Part shown: positions 46,129-55,268 of the stretch, piece by piece | How the letters are laid out: the number at the start of each line of letters is the position of its first letter | How positions within the stretch are numbered: position 1 is the first letter of the stretch | Origin: DASZIT01 sp963819695 | GTDB taxonomy: Bacteria > Actinomycetota > Acidimicrobiia > Acidimicrobiales > RAAP-2 | Length of the DNA stretch: 64,000 nt | Assembly: GCA_963819695.1 (NCBI GenBank) | Contig: CAWFXD010000002.1 | Coordinates: forward strand, 310,001 to 374,000 | Reading direction: 5' to 3' | Notes under the pieces: model-generated | The model's input: only the letters and a program-made list of their open reading frames with translations | Databases searched by the model: none | What the model was told of the DNA's origin: nothing | Position numbers and translations under genes: made by a program

Positions 46129-47527
46129 TCACGCGCTCCGCCTCGAGCTCAACGCCAAGCGCACCGAGAAGAGCCTCACGGCTTGTGAACCCAACAGTAC
46201 CGCCAGCGCGACCAGGATCAGCATCAGATACAGGCTCTCGGCCGACGGTCCTTTCTCCAACGCGTAGGTCGGCTGCGCGTTGGGGGTCGGTGAGGAAGCC
46301 GACGATGCCGTCGGTGTGGTCGGGATGGCTCCCGGGACCGCCGAGGCCACCTCGGTACCTGCCCCGCTGTTGTCGAACGGCGTCGAGGTCGGGCCCGCCG
46401 CGGCACCCGAATCCACTCCATTCCCGCTGTCGCCGGCCGCCGGAGCGATGCCGGGCGCGTTGGAGGTCGACAGGTACCCTCGGCCAACGGTGAAGGTGGC
46501 GGTCGCGATGCCCTGCGCATGGAGGTTCTGGGTGGCGCTGATCTGGAGGGCACCGGAGTCGACCGACTCCAAGGTCTTGGAGGCGTTGACGGCCGAGCCC
46601 GTGCTCGTGGTGCCATCGCTGTACCTGATGGTTTCGGGCAGGTAGGTGAGCTTGACCCCGGCAGGGGCCAGGATCGAATCGAGCGCGCCGATGATCTCTT
46701 GGTTGATGTCGATCGGCACATTGATGCCCAGCAGATTCAGGCCATTGGCCTGGAGGCCTGATGCTTGACCGAGAAGGGTGATCGTCCCCAGATTCGTCTG
46801 CGACTTGATGGTCGGCTTCCCGTTGGCTTGCTGGGTGAGCGACACCGATGAGGAGACATTGGCGAGGTCAAAGAGCTGACCGAACGACAGGGCGTCGAGA
46901 CCGGATGTGGCGTTCACGCTGACGCTGCCATCGCTGTGGGCGGCGGTCTCGGCAGAGGCGAACATGGTGGCGTTGCTCGATCCGGCCGGCTGCACGCCGA
47001 TGGCGACCGCGCCCTTGGCATCGGTGGGAGATGAGTTGGCGGTGATCTGGTAGCCGCCCTGGGTCTGCTGGTTGCTGGGGGTGCCTGGGAAATTGGCGGA
47101 CACGTATCCGGGCAACGGCGGGAGCGGTGGGAAGGAGCCCGAACCTAGGCCATTCACCGTGCCGGGGAGCGACGAGATGGAAGGCGAGTAGGGGGCCCCG
47201 GCGTCGGCCATGGAAAGGCCCAGGCTGTTGAGCGCCGCCGATGCGCCGTAGGGTCCGGCTTCAATGGTCAAGAGGCTCGACACCGGAAGGTTCGGGTCGG
47301 TCACGAGCGACATCGAGCGCGTTGGCCTGGGCGGACAGGTTGTAGGTGTTCGAGTTGGTGGCGGTCGTCGTCGAGGTTGTCGCGTCCGGCCCCTGAGCCC
47401 CGGCGCTACCACTGAAGCCGAAACCGACCAGGCCGGCGGCGAGTGCGGCAGCCGCCAGCCCCTGGACCGCTCGGACCGGAGTCAACCTGGGCCGGTGCCG
47501 TCCGGGGCTACCGTGCCTGATGCTCAT
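46129..47527 (-). CDS. Cell-surface protein with signal peptide and C-terminal anchor, one frameshift
   Basis: ATG 47527 overlaps the LivF stop by four bases (ATGA). The N-terminus has a signal peptide (GLAAAALAAGLVGFGFSGSA) and a Thr/Asn-rich segment. An indel near 47310 shifts the frame; the body (TDPNLPVSSLLTIEAGPYGA, TITLLGQASGLQANGLNLL) is rich in Ser, Thr, Asn and Gly, as in beta-rich exported proteins. A Pro/Ser/Thr linker leads to one membrane segment near the end (SLYLMLILVALAVLLGSQAV) and a short basic tail, so it is membrane-anchored and faces outward. About 465 residues. Function unknown; translational coupling to the transporter ATPase implies a linked role. Confidence 0.72.
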
Positions 47528-48222
47528 GACGCCAGAGCTCCGAGATAGGACTCGAGTACCGCCTCGTCCTCCACCTCGGCCGGCTCTCCGGCGAAACGGA
47601 TCCGGCCCCGATTGAGGATGTAGACGTAGTCGGCCAACTCGAGGGCCCGGGCGACGTATTGCTCGACGATGAGCAACGACAGTCCATCGGCCGAAAGCCG
47701 GCGAAGGTAGTCGAAGATCTCGTCGACGACGAGGGGGGCAAGGCCCATCGAGACCTCGTCGAGCAGGACGATGCTCGGCTCCGCCACATAGGCGTGGGCG
47801 AGGGCGAGCATCTGCTGCTCGCCGCCTGACAGCGTTCCCGCCAACTGCCGCCGCCGCTGGCCGAGACGGGGGAATGCCCCGATCGCCGCATTGATCGCCC
47901 CCCGGTCGAGGTTCCTCGGGGCCTGGAGGCGCAGGTTGTCGGCCACCGAGAGGGTCGGAAAGATTCCGCGGCCCTCGGGGACGTGGCAGATTCCAGTCCG
48001 GGCCAGCTCATGGGGAGGCCGACCCGTGATGTCGGCGCCATCGAAGAAGACCCGACCGAGGGTCGGACGGAGCAGGCCGGAGGCGACCTTGAGCAAAGTG
48101 GTCTTGCCCGCGCCGTTGGGCCCGAGCAGCGCCACCACCGCGCCGTCGGGCACCACCAGGTCGATGTCGTCGAGGACTTTGCCGGTGCCGTAGCCAGCAC
48201 TGATACCTCGGAGCTCAAGCAT
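47524..48222 (-). CDS. livF: Liv-type ABC transporter ATPase (LivF-like)
   Basis: Intact, 232 residues, starting MLELRGISAGYGTGKVLDDI. Walker A is LLGPNGAGKTTLL, Q-loop ICHVPEGRGIFPTL (diagnostic of LivF), signature LSGGEQQMLALAHA, Walker B VLLDEVSMGLAPL and H-loop LIVEQYV. It drives transport together with LivG at 48215, whose end it overlaps by eight bases. The last bases overlap the start of an exported protein gene, an unusual coupling. Confidence 0.93.
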   Translation of the reverse strand: MLELRGISAGYGTGKVLDDIDLVVPDGAVVALLGPNGAGKTTLLKVASGLLRPTLGRVFFDGADITGRPPHELARTGICHVPEGRGIFPTLSVADNLRLQAPRNLDRGAINAAIGAFPRLGQRRRQLAGTLSGGEQQMLALAHAYVAEPSIVLLDEVSMGLAPLVVDEIFDYLRRLSADGLSLLIVEQYVARALELADYVYILNRGRIRFAGEPAEVEDEAVLESYLGALAS

Positions 48223-49051
48223 GGGGTACGACCTCGGGGTGGATTGGCGGTTGTTTCATCATCGCCAACGCCAATTTGCACCGAATCGGATCCGAGATAC
48301 GCGGCCCGTACCAGCTCCGATGCCATGGCGTCTCTTCGTCGAGACCGGCGAAGATCTGCTGTCCGAAATCGAGAACATAGATGTAGCTGCAAATAGTGGC
48401 GATCAACGTCATGTCGTGCTCGACGAGCAGGAGGCCGACGCCCCGCTCGGCTACGAAGTCCAGGAGAATGTTTCCGAACCGTTCGGTCTCGATCACGTCC
48501 AAACCCGAGGATGGCTCATCCAGCAGGACGAAACGAAAGGGGGTGGCGATGACCTGGGCCAGCTCGACGAGGCGGCGCTGGCCGGTCGAAAGGTCGCCGG
48601 CCCGGCGACGGGCCAACTCCTCGATCCCGCAGCGCGCCATGGCTTCACCGGCACGCTCGGTGATCTCGCGCCGCTGACGCCGGCTGCAGGTCAGCTGGCT
48701 CCAGGGACTCCCCGCCGCGTAGTGCGCCTCGGGCCCGAGCGCGACATTCTCCACCACCGTCATGGAGTCGAAGAGCTCCATGCGCTGGAAGGTCCGGCCC
48801 AGCCCACGGGCGGCCCGTGCCGGAGTCGACAGGTGGTCGAGTTCGAGGTCGCCGAGCCGGATATGGCCAGCGTGCGGCGGACACGACACCCGTGCAGGCG
48901 TTGAAGATGGTGGTCTTCCTGCACCGTTGGGCCCGATCAATCCGGTGATGGTGCCGGCCGGCGCGTTGATCGACACCCCGTCGACCGCCACCAGCCCCCC
49001 GAAGCGGACGGTGAGATTGTCGATCGCCAAATCAGGCAGCATGCCCGTCAC
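48215..49051 (-). CDS. livG: Liv-type ABC transporter ATPase (LivG-like), compensated frameshift in Walker A
   Basis: Starts MTGMLPDLAIDNLTVRFGGL. As sequenced Walker A reads GPNGAGRPP, without the essential Lys, but one base over the frame gives KTTIFNACTGVVSAA before the next indel; two opposite indels about 50 bases apart (48860-48910) therefore hide a normal Walker A. LGRTFQRMELFDSMTV, the signature LSTGQRRLVELAQV, Walker B FVLLDEPSSGLD and LLVEHDMT are fine. Near 48330 another indel replaces the expected end (SELVRAAYLGSDS in another frame). It overlaps the permease stop by four bases. Confidence 0.85.
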   Translation of the reverse strand: MTGMLPDLAIDNLTVRFGGLVAVDGVSINAPAGTITGLIGPNGAGRPPSSTPARVSCPPHAGHIRLGDLELDHLSTPARAARGLGRTFQRMELFDSMTVVENVALGPEAHYAAGSPWSQLTCSRRQRREITERAGEAMARCGIEELARRRAGDLSTGQRRLVELAQVIATPFRFVLLDEPSSGLDVIETERFGNILLDFVAERGVGLLLVEHDMTLIATICSYIYVLDFGQQIFAGLDEETPWHRSWYGPRISDPIRCKLALAMMKQPPIHPEVVPHA

Positions 49052-51040
49052 GACTCGGACCCCGGGTTTCCCGCCCGGAACAGCCTGCCTCGCAACGGAC
49101 CGAGGTGCGAAACCCTGAGGGCGCCGGGCTGACCCCGGGCCGCCACCGGGCTACGCCGCGCCCGCTCGGAAGTGCGCAGGCCGGACGTCTTCAGTCTCAT
49201 GCCCGGGACCACCGCCACCGCAATGGCCAGGAGACCGAAGAAGACGCCCTCGTAGTTCGTGAACCAGGACTTGTTGAATGGCTGATATACCCGTACAACC
49301 TCGAAGACGAAGGCGGCGATGACCGGGGAGACCAGGGGTTGGGATCCGCTGAAGGCGAGGATGGCGAGCATGACGACAGAGTTGAAGTAGCCAAACGGAC
49401 CCGACGGCGTGCCTCCGGCGTTCTGGGTTACTCCGGCGATCACCACACCGCCGATGGCGGCGATTCCTGCCGAGATGCAGAAAACATACAGACGGGTCAG
49501 ACGAGTATTGGTGCCGTGCGCCTCCAGAGCGGCCGGGGAGTCGGAGAGTCCGCGCAGCAAGCGTCCAAGCCGGCTTCGGCGCACGCCGACGATGATGCCG
49601 GCGCACACCCCGGCCACGATCAGAGCCAAGAAGTAGTAGGCCCGGTCCGAGGTGGCGTTGATACCAATGAGGTGCGGGCGGTTCACCTTGACGCTTTCGG
49701 TCTGCCCGAACATGAGAAATGTCGGGAAGAGCAGGTTCTGGACGAGGAGCCCGAATCCGAAGGTCGCGACGGCCAGGTAGATGCCGCTCAGCCGGAACGA
49801 GGGGATGGCGGCGATGGCGCCTACCGCGATGGCCACACCGACGGCAGCCAGCAAGGCGGCCAGCCACGGCCAGCCCGCACCGAGGGCGTGACTGAAAGTC
49901 GTGGCCCCGACGGCGGCGAAGGACATCTGGCACAGGGAGATCTGCCCAGAAGTCCATAGGAGCAGACCGAGTGACGCCAGTACGACGGCGAATCCGATGC
50001 CCGTCGTGTATTGGTTCACGTAGACCGACCCGACCAGGAAGGGGATGGCGACGGCGAGGGCGATCCCCGACGCGCGCCGGCGGTCGACGACCGGGGGTGA
50101 GAAGGTCATCGCCGGCCGCAGTTTCCGGACCATGGTTGCGCCCCGCTCGACGAGCTTCGTTCGTGGAACGAACAGAAGGGCGGCCACCAGCACCAGGAAG
50201 GGGACCTGGGTGTACAACTCGGCCAGAACCAGTGTTCGTCTGCCCGGCCAGTTTGTCGCTCATGACGCTCATGGTGATGCCGATGCCCATGGCGGCTGCG
50301 AAAGTGATCGGAAGGCTGGAGAAGGCACCGACGGCAGCCGCCCCGAAGGCGGCAATGTAGATGAGGAGAAAGAGATTGACGTCGATGCCCAGGATTGGCG
50401 CGAGCAGCATGCCGGAAATGGAGATGAAGCATGACCCGATGGCCCAGGCATAGCGTCGCACCGCGACCGGATTGATGGCGTCGAGGGAAACCAACGTCGG
50501 CGAGTCAACGACCGCCTGCATGGAGACACCAACCCGGGCCCGCTTGAAGAAGAGGTAGAGACCGACAGTGGCGACAATCGAAATGGCGACCTCGATGATC
50601 TGACTGCCCAGCACGTTGACACCGAAGAGATGGATGCCCTTATCGGGAGAAAGCTGAGAAGCCATGGTTGCCACCCCGTAGGCACCGGTCAGCGCGGACT
50701 GGAGCAGTACCAGAAGCCCGATGGTCGCGACGGCCTTCATCGCCGCCGGCGCGCCGGTCAGCCAGATAGGCCATCCGCTCGAGCAGGACCGAACCGAGCA
50801 GCCCAACGATGACCATGGAACCCAGCGCGGCGAGAGGCCAGGGCACGCCGGCGGTCACCCTGAGGCTGTAGAAGACGTAGGCCGAAGCTGCCGCCTGTGC
50901 CCCAATGGCGAAGTTGAAGATTCCCGAGGTCTTGTAGGTGAGAACGAGGCCGAGAGCAGCCAGGGCATAGATGGCACCGTCGGCGACGCCGGTGACGACA
51001 TAGGGGCCGAGCGAGAAGGCTGCGGCAAGGGCTACCCGAG
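49048..51040 (-). CDS. Fused LivH-LivM permease, frameshifted
   Basis: LivH begins near 51040 (SLGPYVVTGVADGAIYALAA then LVLTYKTSGIFNFAIGAQ); the exact start is unclear because no start codon fits the frame. An indel near 50762 moves to KAVATIGLLVLLQSAL, and one near 50232 to LYTQVPFLVLVAALLFVPR. There, without a stop, LivH runs into LivM (IALAVAIPFLVGSVYVNQYT, LWTSGQISLCQMSFAAVGA, FRLSGIYLAVATFGFGLL) to the end at 49048. About 660 residues and 15-17 membrane segments. Same fused layout as in the first transporter at 14355. Transports an unknown organic substrate. Confidence 0.82.
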
Positions 51041-51966
51041 GACCAGGAGGGCGAGCACGCCGGCTGCCACTGCCAACCGTACCCGGGGGGCGTCGCGATC
51101 GATGCCGCGGAGCGTGTGGCCGGCGGCGGAAACGGTGACGGTGCTCACGGTCTCGCACACCCCGCAGGGCAAGCGGCCCGCCTCCTCGTGCACCTGGCGG
51201 GTCGAGGCCGTCCACGACCTGCCGACCGCCAGGGTGCAGTCGGGACGGTGGAACCGCACCATCCCCTCGCCTCCCACGAAAAGATCTCTGTCTACGCCAG
51301 CCGAGCCGTCCACCACCACCTCAGCTTCGGCTGACGCTCGAAGCCCCCGGCGATGGCGGCAATGTCGGGGAGCAGGGCTCGTCGGCGCTCCCCGAGCGCG
51401 CGCCGACCCCGCAACAGCCACATGACGTTGCCAAGGCCGGCGAAGACGAGTCCGGCCACTGCGGCGTCGAGTCGGGCCGATCTGCGCGGCTGAAACTGGC
51501 ATCGCCCGAGCAGACGTACCACGACACCGCGATCACGATGCCCCCGCACCGAGCCCCCAGAACCCAGCGGATGAGGTCCTCGGCGCTCCACTGAACGCTC
51601 CCCGACGCCGTCCTCGGGCCGGACGCCGCCAGGCGGGCATTCTCCTCCGCCGTGGCCAGGGCCATTAGATGGTGTCGGCCTTGCCGCGCACAGGTCGACA
51701 TCGCGTCACGTTGCAGCGCCTCCTCTATCCGGTCGAGCTTGCGCCACTCGTCGCGGAGATCGGCCGAAAGCCACAGCGTGGCCCCGACACCGAGCAGGAA
51801 AATCCCCCCGATGCCGCCCGAGATGATGTACGGAAGCTGCTCAGCCGAATAGGCGGTGCCGCTCACGCCGACCCAGCCGACGATAAGGGCGACCGCGCCC
51901 GGCCGCCACCAGCACCCACGCCAAGGTGCGGTCCCACTGCAACTGAAGCCACTTCGCCGGGCTCAT
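51032..51966 (-). CDS. Unknown multi-span membrane protein with C-terminal Cys/His motif
   Basis: ATG 51966 behind GGAGGAATCG, overlapping the preceding stop (ATGA). Reading across two or three indels gives MSPAKWLQLQWDRTLAWVLV, an early membrane pair (PYIISGGIGGIFLLGVGATL), a cytoplasmic helix (WRKLDRIEEALQRD), a second pair (RWVLGARCGGIVIAVSWYV; AAVAGLVFAGLGNVMWLL), then MVRFHRPDCTLAVG and LPCGVC, a likely metal-binding His/Cys3 patch, and a last membrane segment (VRLAVAAGVLALLVL). About 310 residues. No family recognised. It is placed between the binding protein and the permease of the transporter, where no such component is normally found. Confidence 0.62.
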
Positions 51967-53446
51967 CGATTCCTCCCTCTGCTTCCGCATCGCGCGAGGT
52001 GCTGCGGCATGGTGCTCAGGCGACGGGACGTGCATTTGTACGTCCCATGATTCGGATCGGAGAATTGGCCATTTTCAGGACCATCTCGAAGTAACACTTC
52101 GAAGGGGTCGGCAGGGCGTTGGGTGAAGGTCAGCGGCGGCGCCAGTCCTCCCAGATCGTTGTTCTTGATGGACCGAGCCCCTGGAGGAATTGGCCGACGT
52201 CGGAGTGGCCCCGAGGTTCTGGTCGGCCGCGACCGCCAGCTGGCCTGCTGCCCACTCGGCGGCGGTCGTGGCCGACCCGGCGACGCTGGGGGCGTAGGTC
52301 TTCATCGCCGCCTGATAGGCGGCTTGCGACGGCGTATAGCTGTCGGTCCAGGGGAAGCTCGATTGGGTACTCAGCAAGCCGTTGAGCAAAGGCTGTCCGC
52401 CTGCACGGCTGCGGTCACGCCGATGCTGTCGGCTTCGTACAGCGGTTTATAGCCCTGCGCCGGCAGTCGCGGGCCAGACGCACCAGGCTGTCCCCGTCTC
52501 CGGCAAAGTAGATGACCGTGCCCCCGCTTGCTGGGCGGCGAGGCACTGCGCGGTGAAATCCGGTTGGGTGATACTGAACGAGGCCGAATACACCGGATTG
52601 GCCCCGTCGGCCTTGGCGTCCCCTGCTGGATGAGCTCGTTGTATCCGAGGGTGCAGGTCGGGTCCTCGATGCAGTAGAGACGCCCATCTTCGTATAGCCC
52701 GCCGCCACCGCTGCTCGTACTGATTTTGTCCTCACCGCCGATGTACGAGGCCTGCGGAAACAACATCGGGCTTTGCCACCATTGGGCGGTGCTGTCGCCC
52801 CCGATGACCGGAATGTTCTGTTGCTGCAAATAGGACACGCTGGCGCTGGCGGTGAGCGGTACCAGATTCCCGACGAAGGCGATGACGTGGTCCTGGGTGA
52901 CCTCCTGTTGAACCTCGGTTTGATTGGTGGACGGATCGCCTCCGTCATCCTCGATGAAGAGGCGCACGGGTGGCCGTTGAGTCCCCCATGCGCATTGGTG
53001 TAGGCCGCCCATGCCTGCAGTGCCTGCTGCGCACCCGAGAAGATGGCACCGATCAGGCCGCTGTAGGTGCCGACATTTCCCAGGTTGATGGTCGATCCGC
53101 TGGCGGCGCCGGCCTTGGCGGCGGTGGGCCCGCCGGAGGCGGCCGCCCCCGAAGCCGTACTTCCCGCCGACCCCGAACCACCTGAACCGCCCGAGCCCGC
53201 CGTACCGGTTGCGTCCGATCCAGCGGTACCTCCTGCCGAGTTGCTCGATTTGCTGGCACCCGGCCCGGACGCCTGGCTCCCCCCGGAGGTGGCGCCGGCG
53301 ACGATCTGTTGCCCGGCAGCCACGATGGCCCCATGGGCCAGTCTCGTGCCGCACCCGCTCCCGATCAAGGCGAGGCAGATCCCGGCTATCGCGACTGCCT
53401 TCGGCCGCGCACCGGCTAACCTATTTGTCGATCGTCTCCACGACAA
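51963..53446 (-). CDS. Liv-type substrate-binding lipoprotein with long linker, frameshifted
   Basis: TTG 53446 behind AGAGGGGG is the best start (LSWRRSTNRLAGARPKAVAI); the signal peptide ends in lipobox LIGSGC. About 70 residues of almost only Gly, Ala, Ser and Thr follow before the binding fold (INLGNVGTYSGLIGAIFSGA). Several indels follow, but FIEDDGGDPSTNQTEVQQEV, YLQQQNIPVIGGDST, LYEADSIGVTAAVQADSL and WTDSYTPSQAAYQAAMKTY are all type I binding-protein sequence. The end (CYFEMVLK then NGQFSDPNHG after a missing A) reaches a stop overlapping the next start. Captures the substrate for the fused permease. Confidence 0.78.
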
Positions 53447-53489
53447 GATCCAGCCCCCTCTTCCGCCGGAATCGTTAGCCGTCACGAAG

Positions 53490-53505
53490 CTAGCCGATCG
53501 GCAAG
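53490..53505. promoter_or_regulatory. Second copy of the CTAGCC-type palindrome
   Basis: CTAGCCGATCGGCAAG differs in one base from the perfect palindrome at 32139-32154, and the flanks extend the match to 18 of 20. It lies 44 bases upstream of the binding-protein start (53446) of the second transporter operon, the normal place for an operator. Confidence 0.68.
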
Positions 53506-53506
53506 G

Positions 53507-53789
53507 TTGCTCGACGAGCCCCGATGGTCCCGGGTTCCGTCCGGAGGCGAGGCAGCACGACGGAAGGACCGGTTGGTGGACCAATCGGTCCCGAAGGCCG
53601 GCCGCCACGGTGATGGCTCGCCGCATGTCGTAGCCGGAGGGCGTCGTCATCTTGACGAGCTCCTCGTCGGTGGCCGGGTGCACGTTGGTGAACGTTCCCC
53701 CCGGCTCGGGACACGAAGAGTCCCCCGTCGTTCAGCAATCTCGGCTCCGGGTCACCTTGGGTCTCATCCCCACGCCCTCCCTTCCCCAC
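53507..53789 (-). pseudogene. N-terminal remnant of an aldehyde dehydrogenase
   Basis: Across small frame changes this reads EPRLLNDGGLFVSRAGG, TFTNVHPATDEELVKMTT, YDMRRAITVAA and FGTDWSTNRSFRR. It follows, block by block, the N-terminus of the aldehyde dehydrogenase at 40890 (ESRMLVDGK, TFANVNPATEEELGQVT, DMHRAIDAA, FDETDWSINRGFR). The homology stops after about 85 residues and the transporter operon promoter begins. No NAD-binding or catalytic part is present, so it is a decayed or recombined paralogue. Confidence 0.72.
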
Positions 53790-54216
53790 CTCGACCGCGA
53801 CGAACGCAGTCAGCGGACGTCCTGGCCGGCTGGGCCCTCTTTCGGCCTCCGAGGCGATAATAGCGTTCCGTTAGATGCAATGTCGCCTGGTAAATTGCCA
53901 ATAGTCCGGTTACAAGCTGGCGAGATGATTATTATCGCCCCCCCGATTGGCCGCTCGAGACGTTGGCGCCCGCGGCTTCCCTAGTGAAACGAGCTCCGGG
54001 GGTGTTCCTGGCGAAACGAGCGGAGAACCAACTGATGGCGCAAGGGCGCTCGGCCATGGTGACGAGTGGCGCCGGTAGCCCCGGGGCGGCGAGGGTCTCC
54101 GGCGAGAACATCCGCCAGGACGGCGCCCTGGGGTTCACTACCAAGTAGAACTAGCATGGCATAAAAATAAGAAGTATGTTCTCTTTTGCAGTCCGGCGTC
54201 GGAAGGAACCTGTGGC
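53790..54216. other. Gene-free divergent region with AT-rich patches
   Basis: About 430 bases between the aldehyde dehydrogenase remnant and the LLM gene. It holds two AT-rich patches (about 53855-53935 and 54150-54195), likely promoter areas, and an inverted repeat (listed separately). A short open frame at 53963-54148 shows no family similarity. It separates the transporter operon from a cluster with much higher GC and more indels. Confidence 0.45.
53853..53939. repeat. 10-bp inverted repeat
   Basis: GGCGATAATA at 53853-53862 and its exact reverse complement TATTATCGCC at 53930-53939, 67 bases apart, in an otherwise gene-free AT-richer stretch. Could be paired regulator sites or the trace of a small element; no target duplication seen. 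Confidence 0.5.
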
Positions 54217-55172
54217 ATGCGCTTCGGCTTGATGATCGGCCCGGAGCGGGGCCGCTACCGGACCAAGGTGGACCGGCTGCGGGCCGACGCCCGCTGGGCC
54301 GAGGAGGCCGGGCTGGCCACCGTCTGGATCCCGCAGATCCCCGACGAGTTCGACGCCCTGACCGCCGCCGCCGTGGTCGGCGCCGGGACGACCCGCATCG
54401 AGATCGGCACGGCCGTGGTGCCGGTGCAGCCCCGCCATCCCGATCGCCCTGGCCCAGCAGGTCCTGTCGGTGCAGGCCGTGTGCGAAGGTCGCCTGGCCC
54501 TCGGCCTGGGCGTCTCCCACCATTGGATCATCGACGAGATGCTCGGCCTGCCCTACGAGCAGCCGGTGGCCACCATGCGGGCCTACCTCGACGTGCTCGA
54601 CCAGGCGCTGGCCGGGCCCGGGCCCGGTCGACGTCGAGAACGAGCTGCTTCCGCGTCCACAACCCGCTCGACATCACCGACGTCACCCCGACCCCCGTCC
54701 TGCTCGCCGCCCTCGGGCCGCAGATGCTGCAGCTGTGCGGCGAGCGGACCGACGGGACCATCCTGTGGATGGCCGACGAGCGGGCCATCGGCTCCCACGT
54801 CGTCCCGCCCTCGACCCGCGCCGCCGAGGCCGCCGGCCGACCGGCGCCCCGGGTGGTGGCCGGCATCCCGGTCTGCCTGTGCGGCGACAACGAGGTGGAG
54901 GTCGCCGTGGCCCGCACCAACCGGATCCTGGCCGAGGCCGAGGTGTCGCCGAACTACCAGAAGCTGCTCGAGCACGGCGACGCCCGGACCGTCGGCGACA
55001 TCCTGGTCGCCGGGAGCGAGTCGACCATCGGGAAGCGCCTGCACGCCTTCGCCGATGCCGGCGTGACCGACATCTCCTTCCGGGTGGTGCCCATCGGGGA
55101 AGGCCGCGACGAGCTCATCGCTCGTCCAAGCGCACCCGTGCGCTGCTGGCTTCGCTGGCCTCGTCGTTCTGA
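54217..55172 (+). CDS. F420-dependent LLM-class oxidoreductase (MSMEG_4879-type), frameshifted
   Basis: Starts MRFGLMIGPERGRYRTKVDR. EEAGLATVWIPQIPDEFDAL, GTAVVPVQPRHP, then after an indel IALAQQVLSVQAVCEGRLAL and GLGVSHHWIIDEMLGLPYE, then after another VHNPLDITDVTPTPVLLAAL and PNYQKLLEHGDARTVGDI. This is a near-classic copy of the mycobacterial F420-dependent family named after MSMEG_4879. A last indel near 55120 gives the end KRTRALLASLASSF. About 310 residues. The role in F420 chemistry (hydride transfer to an unsaturated or quinone substrate) is by family; substrate unknown. It converges on the acyl-CoA dehydrogenase genes. Confidence 0.88.
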
Positions 55173-55268
55173 GCTGGATGCGGTGGCGGCCCTCACGGCT
55201 CGCCGTCAGAGGGGCAGCAGAGCCGGGAGCCGCCGGGTGGCGAGCAGCTCGCGGCCCGAGCTTCCGGG

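Noticed and set aside
53963..54148. Short open frames on both strands ahead of the LLM gene
   Set aside because: No ribosome site, no family similarity and no compositional support on either strand.
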